Below are positions 44,674 through 53,197 of a stretch of 64,000 nucleotides of DNA, one piece after another. Made by a program: the position numbers and the translations under genes. The number at the start of each line of letters is the position of its first letter. The first letter of the stretch is position 1. Origin of the DNA: an uncultured Litoreibacter sp. (GTDB lineage Bacteria > Pseudomonadota > Alphaproteobacteria > Rhodobacterales > Rhodobacteraceae); contig NZ_CANKWO010000001.1 of assembly GCF_947487515.1 (NCBI RefSeq), forward strand, positions 248,001 through 312,000. The letters are read 5' to 3'. Below the pieces are notes generated by a model. That model worked only from the letters and a program-made list of their open reading frames with translations, searched no databases and was not told the origin of the DNA.

Positions 44674-46707
44674 ATGTCCGATCAAGATCCGCTCGTTATT
44701 TTCACCCCGTCCGGCAAGCGCGGACATTTTCCTGTTGGCACCCCCGTCCTGACAGCCGCGCGCCAGTTGGGCGTGGACCTTGATAGCGTCTGTGGCGGGC
44801 GCGGGATTTGCTCCAAGTGCCAAATCACGCCCTCCTTTGGTGAATTCCCCAAGCATAAGGTCACCGTGGCCGAAGACGCGCTTTCTGAATGGAACAGTGT
44901 CGAGCAACGCTACAACGACAAACGTGGCCTGACTAAGGGCCGCCGCCTAGGTTGCCAAGCGCAGGTTCAGGGCGACGTCGTCATTGACGTGCCCGAAAGC
45001 AGTCAGGTGCATCGCCAAGTCGTCCGCAAACGGGCCGAGGCGCGGGACATTACGCTGAACCCATCGACCAAGCTGTACTATGTCGAGGTGGAACAACCCG
45101 ACATGCATGAACCATCGGGCGATCTGGAACGGCTTGTTCAGGCTTTGCGTAAGGAATGGGACCTGCCCGATCTGGAGGCAGACCTAGGCCTGCTGAAAAC
45201 GCTGCAACCCACTTTGCGCAAAGGCGACTGGAAGGTAACCTGTGCCGTCCATCTGGGGGATACGATGTTCGGCCCGCGCATCATGCATATCTGGCCTGGC
45301 TTTTATGAAGGCACCGTCTACGGGCTGGCTGTCGATTTGGGCTCAACGACCATCGCGGGGCATCTATGTGACCTTGCAACCGGAGAGGTCGTGGCGTCCT
45401 CGGGCATCATGAACCCGCAAATCCGCTTTGGCGAGGATCTGATGAGCCGCGTCAGCTATTCCATGATGAATGCCGGCGGCGCGGATGAAATGACCCAAGC
45501 CGTGCGCGAGGGAATGAACGCCCTGTTTGTGCAGATCGCCTCAGAGGCCGAAATTGACCGCAACCTGATCGTGGACGCGGTTTTCGTTTGCAACCCTGTG
45601 ATGCATCACCTGTTCTTGGGCATTGATCCGTTCGAGTTGGGCCAAGCCCCCTTTGCGCTGGCCACATCCGAAGCCTTGTCCCTGCGCGCCATAGAGCTGG
45701 ACCTGAACCTGCATCCCGCCGCACGGGTTTATCTGTTGCCTTGTATCGCGGGCCATGTGGGTGCTGATGCCGCGGCCGTGGCCCTATCCGAGGCCCCCGA
45801 TAAATCCGACGATCTTGTTTTGGTGGTCGATGTGGGCACCAACGCCGAAATCCTGCTGGGCAACAAGGACAAGGTGCTTGCCTGTTCTTCCCCAACAGGC
45901 CCCGCCTTTGAGGGCGCGCAGATCAGCTCTGGCCAGCGCGCCGCACCCGGGGCCATCGAGCGCGTGGAAATCGACCCCGTCACCAAAGAGCCACGGTTTA
46001 GGGTGATCGGCTCTGACGTATGGTCCGATGAGGATGGCTTTGACGCGGTCATCGCCAGCACAGGCATCACTGGAATCTGCGGCTCCGGCATTATCGAGAT
46101 GGTCGCAGAGATGCGCATGACCGGCATTGTCGACGGCCCCGGTCTTATCGGCTCGGCAGAACAAACCGGCACATCTCGGTGCTTTCTTGATGGGCGAACC
46201 TATAGCTACTTGGTCTATGAGGATGCGGAACGCCAGATCACCGTGACCAACCGCGACATTCGCGAAATCCAGATGGCCAAGGCAGCGCTGTATTCCGGCG
46301 CACGGCTGTTAATGGATAAGTTTGAGGTCGATAGCGTGGACCGCGTGGTTCTGGCCGGTGCCTTTGGCGCGCATATCTCGCCCAAACACGCGATGGTGCT
46401 GGGGATGATCCCTGACGCACCGCTGGAAAAAGTCACCTCGGCGGGCAATGCGGCGGGCACTGGGGCGCGGATTGCCCTGCTCAACACAAAAGCGCGGAGC
46501 GAGATTGAGAAGACTGTGCACAACATCCTCAAAATCGAGACCGCCATCGAGCCGCGCTTTCAGGAGCATTTCGTCAATGCCTCCAATATCCCCAACGCGG
46601 TGGAGCCCTTTCCGATCCTATCTTCGATCGTCACCCTGCCCGATGTGAACTTCAACACGGGTGGTGGCGACAAAGAAGGCGGTCGTCGCAGACGCAGGCG
46701 CTCTTGA
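44674..46707 (+). CDS. RamA/RACo-like ferredoxin-ASKHA corrinoid activation protein (DUF4445)
   Basis: A 677-residue protein. It starts with a plant-type 2Fe-2S ferredoxin domain (VCGGRGICSKCQI ... RLGCQAQ: four cysteines, residues about 40-95). A linker follows, then a large ASKHA ATPase domain: GLAVDLGSTTIAGHLCDL (phosphate 1), VDVGTNAEILLG (phosphate 2) and VVLAGAFGAHISP (adenosine). This is the layout of the ATP-dependent reductive activators that return inactive Co(II) corrinoid proteins to Co(I). It would repair the corrinoid partner of the pterin-binding methyltransferase upstream. It also ends in an Arg-rich tail (GGRRRRRRS). The ATG at 44674 starts the ferredoxin domain; the open frame upstream has no conserved content. 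Confidence 0.88.
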   Translation: MSDQDPLVIFTPSGKRGHFPVGTPVLTAARQLGVDLDSVCGGRGICSKCQITPSFGEFPKHKVTVAEDALSEWNSVEQRYNDKRGLTKGRRLGCQAQVQGDVVIDVPESSQVHRQVVRKRAEARDITLNPSTKLYYVEVEQPDMHEPSGDLERLVQALRKEWDLPDLEADLGLLKTLQPTLRKGDWKVTCAVHLGDTMFGPRIMHIWPGFYEGTVYGLAVDLGSTTIAGHLCDLATGEVVASSGIMNPQIRFGEDLMSRVSYSMMNAGGADEMTQAVREGMNALFVQIASEAEIDRNLIVDAVFVCNPVMHHLFLGIDPFELGQAPFALATSEALSLRAIELDLNLHPAARVYLLPCIAGHVGADAAAVALSEAPDKSDDLVLVVDVGTNAEILLGNKDKVLACSSPTGPAFEGAQISSGQRAAPGAIERVEIDPVTKEPRFRVIGSDVWSDEDGFDAVIASTGITGICGSGIIEMVAEMRMTGIVDGPGLIGSAEQTGTSRCFLDGRTYSYLVYEDAERQITVTNRDIREIQMAKAALYSGARLLMDKFEVDSVDRVVLAGAFGAHISPKHAMVLGMIPDAPLEKVTSAGNAAGTGARIALLNTKARSEIEKTVHNILKIETAIEPRFQEHFVNASNIPNAVEPFPILSSIVTLPDVNFNTGGGDKEGGRRRRRRS

Positions 46708-46742
46708 CGCCACCGCTTGGCTCACTTAATTCAAGCGCATCG

Positions 46743-46816
46743 GCGGGTATGGTGAAAAGGTATCACGGCAGCTTCCCAAGCTTTAGTTACGAGTTCGATT
46801 CTCGTTACCCGCTCCA
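46743..46816 (+). tRNA. tRNA-Gly (anticodon CCC)
   Basis: A 74-nt cloverleaf with encoded CCA. Acceptor stem GCGGGTA/TACCCGC, D arm GTGA/TCAC, anticodon loop TTCCCAA, T stem ACGAG/CTCGT with loop TTCGATT. The lower anticodon stem has one mismatch and one wobble. Its last 14 nt are repeated exactly at 47862-47875, marking it as the integration site of the element downstream. Confidence 0.93.
46803..46816 (+). repeat. Left attachment repeat (attL), within tRNA-Gly
   Basis: CGTTACCCGCTCCA, the last 14 nt of tRNA-Gly including CCA; identical to 47862-47875. The flanking bases differ on both sides, so the identity is exactly 14 bp. Confidence 0.75.
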
Positions 46817-46999
46817 TTGGCGTTAAATTGTGTATTTAAATCAGTAGATTATCTCATTTTGGCTGCACAACCCCACATCCTACCCCTCTTTGCATCTGTT
46901 CCTTAATGTGATGCTTTTAGGCTTTCCATTGCCCCCCTTCTAGCATAGCGTGAAGTCACCTAATTGCTTGATATTAATATTTTTTCAGAAAGCTTCAAA

Positions 47000-47267
47000 A
47001 TGAAGAAAGTTCTCTCTTTGGTTCCAATTCTTGCTGTTTCGGCATGTTTAGAAGCTGGTGAACCTATGGTGTCAGATTATAGATTATAATGGCCGGATCG
47101 TGAAAGTTCAGTTCCACAATGTTGCACTAGGTGAAAACTACCGTGAAAGTCCAATCTACGCCAAGGCAGTGGAGACCTGCAAACTAGATGGACGCAGCGA
47201 CGCAGCCTATCAAGGCGTTCGCCCGATCGGTGATCTTGCTGGCGAGCATGTCTTTTTGTGCCGGTAA
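47000..47267 (+). pseudogene. Small lipoprotein gene broken by a 7-bp tandem duplication
   Basis: The ATG at 47000 encodes MKKVLSLVPILAVSACLEAG (lipobox VSAC) but stops at 47089. AGATTAT is present twice in tandem (47074-47080, 47081-47087). Removing one copy restores one frame through 47267, giving ...EPMVSDYNGRIVKVQF... and a C-terminal HVFLCR. The restored protein aligns with the intact neighbour at 47297: both have CLExxEPxVSx[YF]NGxxV, a central TC...G motif and a terminal FxC. The duplication is therefore the disabling change. Confidence 0.75.
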
Positions 47268-47296
47268 CATTTATCTGAACGTGTACAATTGAAAGC

Positions 47297-47551
47297 ATGA
47301 AAATGAAAAAAACTGCAATCGCTCTTATCCTTATGTCAATAATTTCAGGCTGTTTGGAAATACCTGAGCCAGTTGTTTCTCAGTTCAATGGAAACACTGT
47401 TTCCATTCAAGGGGCTGGGCTTGCCCCTGTTTCAGCACCCGGCAGCGATGATATTACACTTGCGGAAGCAACCTGTGGCGGGGCTGTTCGGTACGCATCT
47501 GGAAGTGTCGTTGCGGATGGGCTTGTAGAACGCCTATTTATTTGTATCTAG
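47297..47551 (+). CDS. Small lipoprotein, paralogue of the broken upstream gene
   Basis: An 84-residue protein with an N-terminal lipoprotein signal (MKMKKTAIALILMSIISGC, lipobox ISGC), then LEIPEPVVSQFNGNTVSIQG and a tail containing ATCGGAVRY and LFICI. Two late cysteines could pair. No known family recognised. It lies inside the element at tRNA-Gly, 29 nt after its broken paralogue, and its stop overlaps the stop of the phage-like fragment on the other strand (CTAG). Confidence 0.7.
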   Translation: MKMKKTAIALILMSIISGCLEIPEPVVSQFNGNTVSIQGAGLAPVSAPGSDDITLAEATCGGAVRYASGSVVADGLVERLFICI

Positions 47552-47875
47552 CGCTCTAACAACATTTCAGACGTAGTCGAGTGTTGGTCTTCAGACATCA
47601 GCCCAAGCTGCATTGCCTTGTCAGCATCCACGCCAGCTTCTTTAGCTACCGCCAGCGCTTGAATGATGCCTTTCAGTTCCCTAGCCCTGCCGCCAGCATC
47701 AAACGCTTGTAGGGGCCGCATAATGTCGATCTTAACGGGGCTTCCCAGCTTGGTTGCGGCTTCCTCTGCCAACAAGGCACAGATTGGCTGCAAGGTCCAT
47801 TGTGCAAGGTGGCGTTGTGCTTCTCTTACCATTGGCCCAGTTGTTGCGGCATTGGTTTGACCGTTACCCGCTCCA
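47548..47875 (-). pseudogene. C-terminal fragment, possibly of a phage portal protein
   Basis: The minus-strand frame encodes NAATTGPMVREAQRHLAQW, then LLAEEAATKLGSPVKIDIMRPLQAFDAGGRARELKGI and a helical end. This resembles, from memory, the C-terminal part of phage portal proteins of this bacterial group, but it is not certain. The frame can be read into the host thioesterase start, but those first codons come from the repeat and host DNA. The gene is therefore cut at the right attachment repeat and lacks its N-terminal part. Confidence 0.5.
47862..47875 (+). repeat. Right attachment repeat (attR)
   Basis: An exact 14-bp copy of the tRNA-Gly 3' end (CGTTACCCGCTCCA). It ends 9 nt before the thioesterase start codon, so the ancestral tRNA-Gly 3' end was directly upstream of that gene. 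Confidence 0.75.
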
Positions 47876-47884
47876 AAATCTACG

Positions 47885-48355
47885 ATGACAGACATTCCTT
47901 ATCACGCCCCGCTCACCACTGACTCCCTGCGCAATCTGGGCATCCCAGAGCCTTGGACCATCGGGTTTGCCGACCGCGTGCGGTTTACAGAACTGGACCC
48001 TTTGGGGCATGTGAACAACGCCGCCTATCTAAGCTGGTTTGAGAATTTTCGACTGCAGTATATGGATTTCTACGGAGCTCCGCTTACCGGACGTGATGCC
48101 TATATGGTGGTTTTGCGCCAAGTTCAGGTGGACTATCTGGGCGAAATGAAGCTTGGGGATGACTATGTCGTCACTGGCCGCACCACCGTGCTGCGCACGT
48201 CCAGCTTTCAGATGGAGTATGCGGTCTGGTCGGGCGGCGCATTGCGCACCACATCAACGGCTGTGCTGGTGATGGTCAATGAGGATGGAAAATGCCCCAT
48301 CCCCCCAAAACTGCGCAGCATCCTGACGACCCGCGACGGGGCCATAAGCGCTTAG
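47885..48355 (+). CDS. Acyl-CoA thioesterase, hotdog fold (4HBT/YbgC-like)
   Basis: A 156-residue protein with the 4HBT signature [25 protein letters not shown] (acidic residue and the GHVNN turn), followed by [20 protein letters not shown]. The family hydrolyses acyl-CoA thioesters; chain length is unknown. The start is 9 nt after the right attachment repeat and has no clear ribosome site, so its present upstream region comes from the inserted element. Its stop overlaps the pgi stop on the other strand. Confidence 0.85.
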   Translation: MTDIPYHAPLTTDSLRNLGIPEPWTIGFADRVRFTELDPLGHVNNAAYLSWFENFRLQYMDFYGAPLTGRDAYMVVLRQVQVDYLGEMKLGDDYVVTGRTTVLRTSSFQMEYAVWSGGALRTTSTAVLVMVNEDGKCPIPPKLRSILTTRDGAISA

Positions 48356-49950
48356 TCGCGTAGATAGCTCAGCAACAGACGGGTGGAGCTATCCTTCCCC
48401 GCATCTGTTGCCTCCCCGCGCAACACCGGTGTCAGCGCATTCGCCAGCTCTTTGCCCAGTTCAACGCCCCATTGGTCGAAGGAATTGATCCCGAGCATCA
48501 CCCCCTCAACAAACACGCGGTGTTCATACAACGCAATGATCTGCCCCAAGACAAAAGGCGTGAGCAACGGATAGAGCAACGTCGTGGACGGGCGATCCCC
48601 AGGGAACACGCGGTGGCGGGCTTGGCGGTCCAACTCCGCGCCGGTTAGTCCGCGTTTCGCCATAATTTCAGTGGCTTGCGAAAGAGTGCGGCCGACCATC
48701 AGGGCCTCGGATTGCGCCAAGCAATTTGCCACCAGCAACTCATGCTGATGCGCCAGTTCCGGTTCATGCCCATGCCGCGCAACCATGAATTCACACGGGA
48801 TCACGCGCGTGCCTTGGTGGATCAACTGATAGAACGCATGCTGCCCGTTGGTCCCCGGCTCCCCCCAAACCACTGGGCCGGAGTTCACGTCAAGCGCGGT
48901 GCCATCCATGGCCACGGACTTGCCGTTGCTTTCCATTTCCAGCTGTTGAAAATACGCAGGTAGTCGGGTCAGGCGCTGATCATATGGCAACACAGCGCGT
49001 GTCGCGTGGCCGCAGCCTTGGGAATTCCAAATCCCCGTAAGGGCTAGCCAAACAGGCATATTTTCATCCAAGGGCGCATCGCGAAAATGACAATCCATGT
49101 CATAGCCGCCTTGGAGGAACGCGTTGAAATTCTCTGCTCCGATCGCGATCATGATCGACAGGCCAATCGGCCCCCAAAGTGAGTATCGCCCACCGACCCA
49201 ATCCTCAAAGCCAAACACGCGGGCGGAGGAAATTCCGAACTCTGCAGTTTTTTCTTCGGCGGTGGAAAGTGCTGCAAATTGCGCGCCCGTGTCTTTTACC
49301 ACCCTGCCCATCCAGCTTTGCGCGGTCCGAGCGTTGGTCATTGTCTCGATGGTCGTAAACGTTTTGGAAGCCACGATCACCAAGGTTGTCGCAGGATCGA
49401 GCCCGCGCAACGTCTCGGTGATATCTGCCCCGTCCACATTGGATACAAAATGCACGTTCGGCCCGTCGCAATAAGGGGCCAGCGCCAATACCGCCATGGC
49501 GGGCCCAAGGTCAGACCCACCGATGCCAATATTGACCACATCAGTGATTTTGCCGCCCTGCCCCTTATGGCTGCCGGACCGCACTGCTTCGGCAAATTCG
49601 GCCATCCGCCCACGGGTTTCGCGCACCCCTTCCATGATATCCGCGCCGTCGACCACCAGATCGCCGTCATCCATGTTGCGAAGCGCCGTGTGAAGCACCG
49701 CGCGGTTCTCCGTCTCGTTTATCTTCGCGCCGGAAAACATCTCTGCCCGCCGCGCCTCGACACCGGCGTCAACCGCCATAGATACCAGAAACGCGCGATC
49801 TTCTGCGCCGATCTGCGTTTTGGAAAAATCGAACAGCATGTCGCCATGACGGAGCGAATAATCCTCGGCGCGGGTCGGGTTCTGCGCAAACAGCTGGGCT
49901 AAAGGCGCACGTTTTTCGGCGCGAGATTGAAGCTTTGACCAATCCATCAT
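48352..49950 (-). CDS. pgi: Glucose-6-phosphate isomerase
   Basis: A 532-residue enzyme interconverting glucose-6-P and fructose-6-P. It has the [14 protein letters not shown] and [12 protein letters not shown] phosphate-binding segments, [13 protein letters not shown], the [18 protein letters not shown] motif with catalytic Glu and His, and [13 protein letters not shown] with the catalytic Lys. The ATG at 49950 overlaps the pgl stop (ATGA). It is the last gene of the zwf-pgl-pgi operon. Confidence 0.97.
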   Translation of the reverse strand: MMDWSKLQSRAEKRAPLAQLFAQNPTRAEDYSLRHGDMLFDFSKTQIGAEDRAFLVSMAVDAGVEARRAEMFSGAKINETENRAVLHTALRNMDDGDLVVDGADIMEGVRETRGRMAEFAEAVRSGSHKGQGGKITDVVNIGIGGSDLGPAMAVLALAPYCDGPNVHFVSNVDGADITETLRGLDPATTLVIVASKTFTTIETMTNARTAQSWMGRVVKDTGAQFAALSTAEEKTAEFGISSARVFGFEDWVGGRYSLWGPIGLSIMIAIGAENFNAFLQGGYDMDCHFRDAPLDENMPVWLALTGIWNSQGCGHATRAVLPYDQRLTRLPAYFQQLEMESNGKSVAMDGTALDVNSGPVVWGEPGTNGQHAFYQLIHQGTRVIPCEFMVARHGHEPELAHQHELLVANCLAQSEALMVGRTLSQATEIMAKRGLTGAELDRQARHRVFPGDRPSTTLLYPLLTPFVLGQIIALYEHRVFVEGVMLGINSFDQWGVELGKELANALTPVLRGEATDAGKDSSTRLLLSYLRD

Positions 49951-50594
49951 GGGGCCCAATGCACGGTTGCGTTGGCCAGAACCGTACGCACAGGCGCCTC
50001 GGTCTTGGTTGATTGTGTCGCGCGCTCAAATGCGTCGCGCTTGTCTTGGCCCGCAATCAGCACATGCGCGCTCATCGCTTCTTCAAGCACGCGCCCCGTG
50101 AGCGTGACGCGAGGCTCCAACCCGTCAGAGGCCTGCACCAGCATCAGGTCAGGCGCGTCTGAGGCCAATGCGGCCTCCAGATCGGGGGAGCCGGGAAACA
50201 ACGACGCCGTGTGCATATCCGCCCCCATGCCCACAACCAACACCGAGATCGGCAAATAGGCCGAGATATCCGGCAGCTGATCGCCCTCCGGCCGAATTGA
50301 TACGTAATTTGCCGCCGCCGCCCGAGACGTCAGCAGGCGCGCGCGGATCATCCGTTCATTGGAGCGTTCGTGGTCCGCCGGCACGCGGCGCTCGTCTCCC
50401 ACCAAGATATCAACCCGCGACCATTCAATATCTGCGGCGCATAGCGCATCAAACACCGGCCCCGGCGTGGAGCCCCCCGGCACCACAAAACTGGCCCGAT
50501 CATGTGTCATCAATGTCTCTGCCAACTCCCCTGCCAAATGATTGGCAAGATCCATCATCATCAAGTCGCGATCAGGGTATTCTACGAATTCCAT
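49947..50594 (-). CDS. pgl: 6-phosphogluconolactonase
   Basis: A 215-residue NagB-fold enzyme hydrolysing 6-phosphogluconolactone. It has [39 protein letters not shown] and [19 protein letters not shown], as in DevB/Pgl proteins. Its ATG overlaps the zwf stop (TAATG) and its stop overlaps the pgi start, so the three genes are tightly coupled. Confidence 0.95.
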   Translation of the reverse strand: MEFVEYPDRDLMMMDLANHLAGELAETLMTHDRASFVVPGGSTPGPVFDALCAADIEWSRVDILVGDERRVPADHERSNERMIRARLLTSRAAAANYVSIRPEGDQLPDISAYLPISVLVVGMGADMHTASLFPGSPDLEAALASDAPDLMLVQASDGLEPRVTLTGRVLEEAMSAHVLIAGQDKRDAFERATQSTKTEAPVRTVLANATVHWAP

Positions 50595-52045
50595 TACTTA
50601 ATCTCCCGCCAACGACGCCCGTCACGGTGCAGCAGCATCAATGCATCTTCCGGCCCACTTGTCCCCGGTTCATATTGCACCGGCTTGTCCCCGCGATTAG
50701 TCCAACCCTCGATAATCGGGTCAGTCCATGCCCATGCGGCCTCTACTTCATCGCCGCGCATAAACAGCGTCTGGTTGCCACGGATAACATCCATGATCAG
50801 GCGCTCGTAGGCGTCAGGGACATCCGCCCCTTCCGGTCCAAGGGCTTCGGCAAATGTCATATCAAGCGGGACATCGACCAAGCGCATGCCACCCGGTCCC
50901 GGCTCCTTGATCGTTACGCGCAAATCCATCCCTTCATCGGGTTGCAGTCGAATGGCCAATACATTGGCTTGGCTGCCCGCATCTGCGCCAAAAATCGAAT
51001 GCGGAACTTCTTTGAACTGCACCACGATCTCCGACATGCGGCCCTTAAGCCGTTTTCCAGTACGCAGGTAAAACGGCGTCCCCTTCCATCGCCAGTTCGA
51101 GATGTCGACCTTCATCGCAATGTAGCTTTCGGTCTTGCTCTCGGGATTTTCCGAATGGCTGATGTAGCTGTCCTGATCCGCATCCCCCGCATATTGACCA
51201 CGCACGATGTTTTCTGGCGTCACGGCGTCTAAGGCACGAATAACTTTCAGCTTTTCGTCACGCACGGCGTCCGGCTCAAACTCGGAGGGGGGTTCCATCG
51301 CGGTCAGACACAGCAATTGCATCAGGTGGTTCTGGATCATGTCACGCATGGCGCCTGATTTGTCATAATAGCCGCCACGACCGCCGACACTGACGGTTTC
51401 AGCCACGGTGATCTGCACATGATCGATGTATTGCGCATTCCACAAAGGCTCGAACAGCATATTTGCAAAGCGAACGGCCATCAGGTTTTGCACAGTTTCT
51501 TTGCCAAGGTAGTGGTCAATGCGGTAAATCTGGTGTTCTTCAAAGCTTGCCGCAAGCACCGCGTTCAAGGCCTTGGCGCTGTCCAAGTCACGGCCAAAGG
51601 GCTTCTCAACCACGATGCGGCTGTCAGCATTGGCAATCTCGTGCTGGTGCAAACGCGTGGCCAAATCGCCAAACAGGCTAGGCCCGACCGAGAAGTAGAA
51701 GGCTTGCACCACATCCTTGCGCACCAATTTGGCCAAAGTGGCCCAACCACCTTCGCCCTTGGCATCGATTGGTGTGTAGTGAAGCTGCGCGAGAAAGGCA
51801 TCCACCACCTTCGGATCACGCTTCTTTTCCGAGACGAATTCGTGAATGGCCGTCCGAATTAGGTCGCGGAACCCCTCGTCATCCATGTCACTGCGCGCCG
51901 CACCGATGATACGGGCATCTTCCGGCATTTGCCCCGCCAAAAACCGACGATACAGTCCAGGTAAGATCTTGCGGCGGGCCAAGTCCCCCGTTCCGCCGAA
52001 AATCACAAGATCAAAGCTTTCTACTGGGATAACGCGTGAGACCAT
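50594..52045 (-). CDS. zwf: Glucose-6-phosphate 1-dehydrogenase
   Basis: A 483-residue NADP-dependent enzyme, the first step of the Entner-Doudoroff and pentose phosphate routes. It has VIFGGTGDLARRKILPGLY (coenzyme site), the active-site RIDHYLGKETVQNLMAVRFAN, and FYLRTGKRLKGR. The ATG at 52045 has AAAGGG upstream. A LacI-type operator lies 37-48 nt upstream of the start. Confidence 0.97.
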   Translation of the reverse strand: MVSRVIPVESFDLVIFGGTGDLARRKILPGLYRRFLAGQMPEDARIIGAARSDMDDEGFRDLIRTAIHEFVSEKKRDPKVVDAFLAQLHYTPIDAKGEGGWATLAKLVRKDVVQAFYFSVGPSLFGDLATRLHQHEIANADSRIVVEKPFGRDLDSAKALNAVLAASFEEHQIYRIDHYLGKETVQNLMAVRFANMLFEPLWNAQYIDHVQITVAETVSVGGRGGYYDKSGAMRDMIQNHLMQLLCLTAMEPPSEFEPDAVRDEKLKVIRALDAVTPENIVRGQYAGDADQDSYISHSENPESKTESYIAMKVDISNWRWKGTPFYLRTGKRLKGRMSEIVVQFKEVPHSIFGADAGSQANVLAIRLQPDEGMDLRVTIKEPGPGGMRLVDVPLDMTFAEALGPEGADVPDAYERLIMDVIRGNQTLFMRGDEVEAAWAWTDPIIEGWTNRGDKPVQYEPGTSGPEDALMLLHRDGRRWREIK

Positions 52046-52081
52046 GGGATTTCCCTTTGTGCGGCAGTTAACTGAGCATTT

Positions 52082-52093
52082 GTTAGCGCTAAC
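52082..52093. promoter_or_regulatory. LacI-type operator upstream of zwf
   Basis: GTTAGCGCTAAC, a perfect 12-bp palindrome with the central CG typical of LacI/GalR-family operators, lies 37-48 nt before the zwf start, in the gap shared with the radical SAM gene. Repression of the glucose operon by a sugar-responsive LacI protein is inferred; no LacI gene is in the window. Confidence 0.6.
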
Positions 52094-52237
52094 GAAGTCG
52101 CAGTTCTACCAAAAACTATTCGCCCCCACATTAGCACTCCCATTCTTAGTCACAAGCGCGTCAGTTGATACTCATCCCACTTTCTCTTCGCAATGTAACA
52201 GGTTACCGATACAGCGACAGGCAATGGAGCGGACGCA

Positions 52238-53197
52238 ATGAAAGACCACACGGATACCCCCCAAACCGCGAACCTTGGGAAGTTTTCGGACCCTTTCACC
52301 ACCGCAAAGGGCGACACGCGTGCGTCGGTTGCCCTGACCAAGCCAGAAACTCTTTGGTTCAACACAGGAACTTTGTGCAATATCGAATGCGAAAATTGCT
52401 ACATCTTATCGTCCCCCTCTAATGATGCCTTGGTCTATTTGACCACCGCAGAAGTCGAAAACTACCTAGACCAGCTGGACAGCCGCAAATGGGGTGTGCG
52501 CGAAATTGCCTTTACCGGCGGCGAGCCCTTCATGAATCCTGATATGTGCGACATGGCGCGGGTATCGCTGGAACGCGGGTATGATGTGCTGATCCTGACA
52601 AACGCGATGCGCCCGATGATGCGAAAATCCGTGCGTGCTGCCTTAGAGGGCCTGATCGCTGAATTTGGCGACAAATTAACCTTTCGTATCTCTTTGGATC
52701 ATTGGTCGCCCGAAGTGCATGACAAGGAGCGCGGCAAAGGCGCGTTCGACAAGACCATTGAGGGCATGGAATGGCTGCGTGATCAAGGGGCTGTTATGGC
52801 GGTGGCCGGACGCTCTATTTGGGCTGAAAGTGACGCCCAAGCCCGCGCGAGCTACAGCGAAATCTACGCGAAACACAACTTTAATATCGACGCACAAAAC
52901 CCTGCAATGACTGTTCTTTTCCCAGAAATGGATGAAAGCATTGAGGTTCCGGAGATCACCACAGAATGCTGGGGCATATTGGACAAATCCCCTGACGCCA
53001 TCATGTGCTCCTCATCGCGAATGGTCGTCAAACGCAAAGGCGCCGATGCACCTGCCGTTCTGGCCTGTACCTTGCTGGCCTATTCCCCCGAATTCGAGCT
53101 GGGTAAAACCTTGGAAGAGGCGGAGCGCGACGTGCATCTCAACCACCCCCATTGCGCCAAATTTTGCGTGTTGGGCGGGGCCAGCTGCTCGGCTTAA
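52238..53197 (+). CDS. Radical SAM protein with extra C-terminal cysteines
   Basis: A 319-residue protein. CNIECENCY (CxxxCxxC, residues about 47-54) binds the SAM-linked 4Fe-4S cluster, and EIAFTGGEPFMNPDM is the SAM-contacting GGEP motif. LTFRISLDHWSPEVHD is a later barrel strand. The C-terminal third adds six cysteines (TECWGI, IMCSSS, LACTLL, PHCAKFCVLGGASC), which suggests auxiliary Fe-S clusters of the SPASM/Twitch kind. No precursor peptide or recognised substrate gene lies beside it. It is divergent from zwf. A small dyad (GTAAC-AG-GTTAC, 52195-52206) sits 31 nt upstream of the start. Confidence 0.88.
   Translation: MKDHTDTPQTANLGKFSDPFTTAKGDTRASVALTKPETLWFNTGTLCNIECENCYILSSPSNDALVYLTTAEVENYLDQLDSRKWGVREIAFTGGEPFMNPDMCDMARVSLERGYDVLILTNAMRPMMRKSVRAALEGLIAEFGDKLTFRISLDHWSPEVHDKERGKGAFDKTIEGMEWLRDQGAVMAVAGRSIWAESDAQARASYSEIYAKHNFNIDAQNPAMTVLFPEMDESIEVPEITTECWGILDKSPDAIMCSSSRMVVKRKGADAPAVLACTLLAYSPEFELGKTLEEAERDVHLNHPHCAKFCVLGGASCSA

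Larger units (their letters stand above)
46803..47875. mobile_element. Short decayed integrated element at tRNA-Gly
   Basis: About 1.07 kb bounded by 14-bp exact direct repeats: the tRNA 3' end (46803-46816) and a second copy at 47862-47875. The inside looks more AT-rich than its surroundings and carries a broken lipoprotein gene, an intact related lipoprotein gene and a minus-strand fragment that looks like a phage portal protein cut at the right repeat. No integrase remains. Integration at a tRNA 3' end followed by loss of most of the element is the simplest reading. The 183 nt between the tRNA and the first lipoprotein start hold nothing recognisable. Confidence 0.7.
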
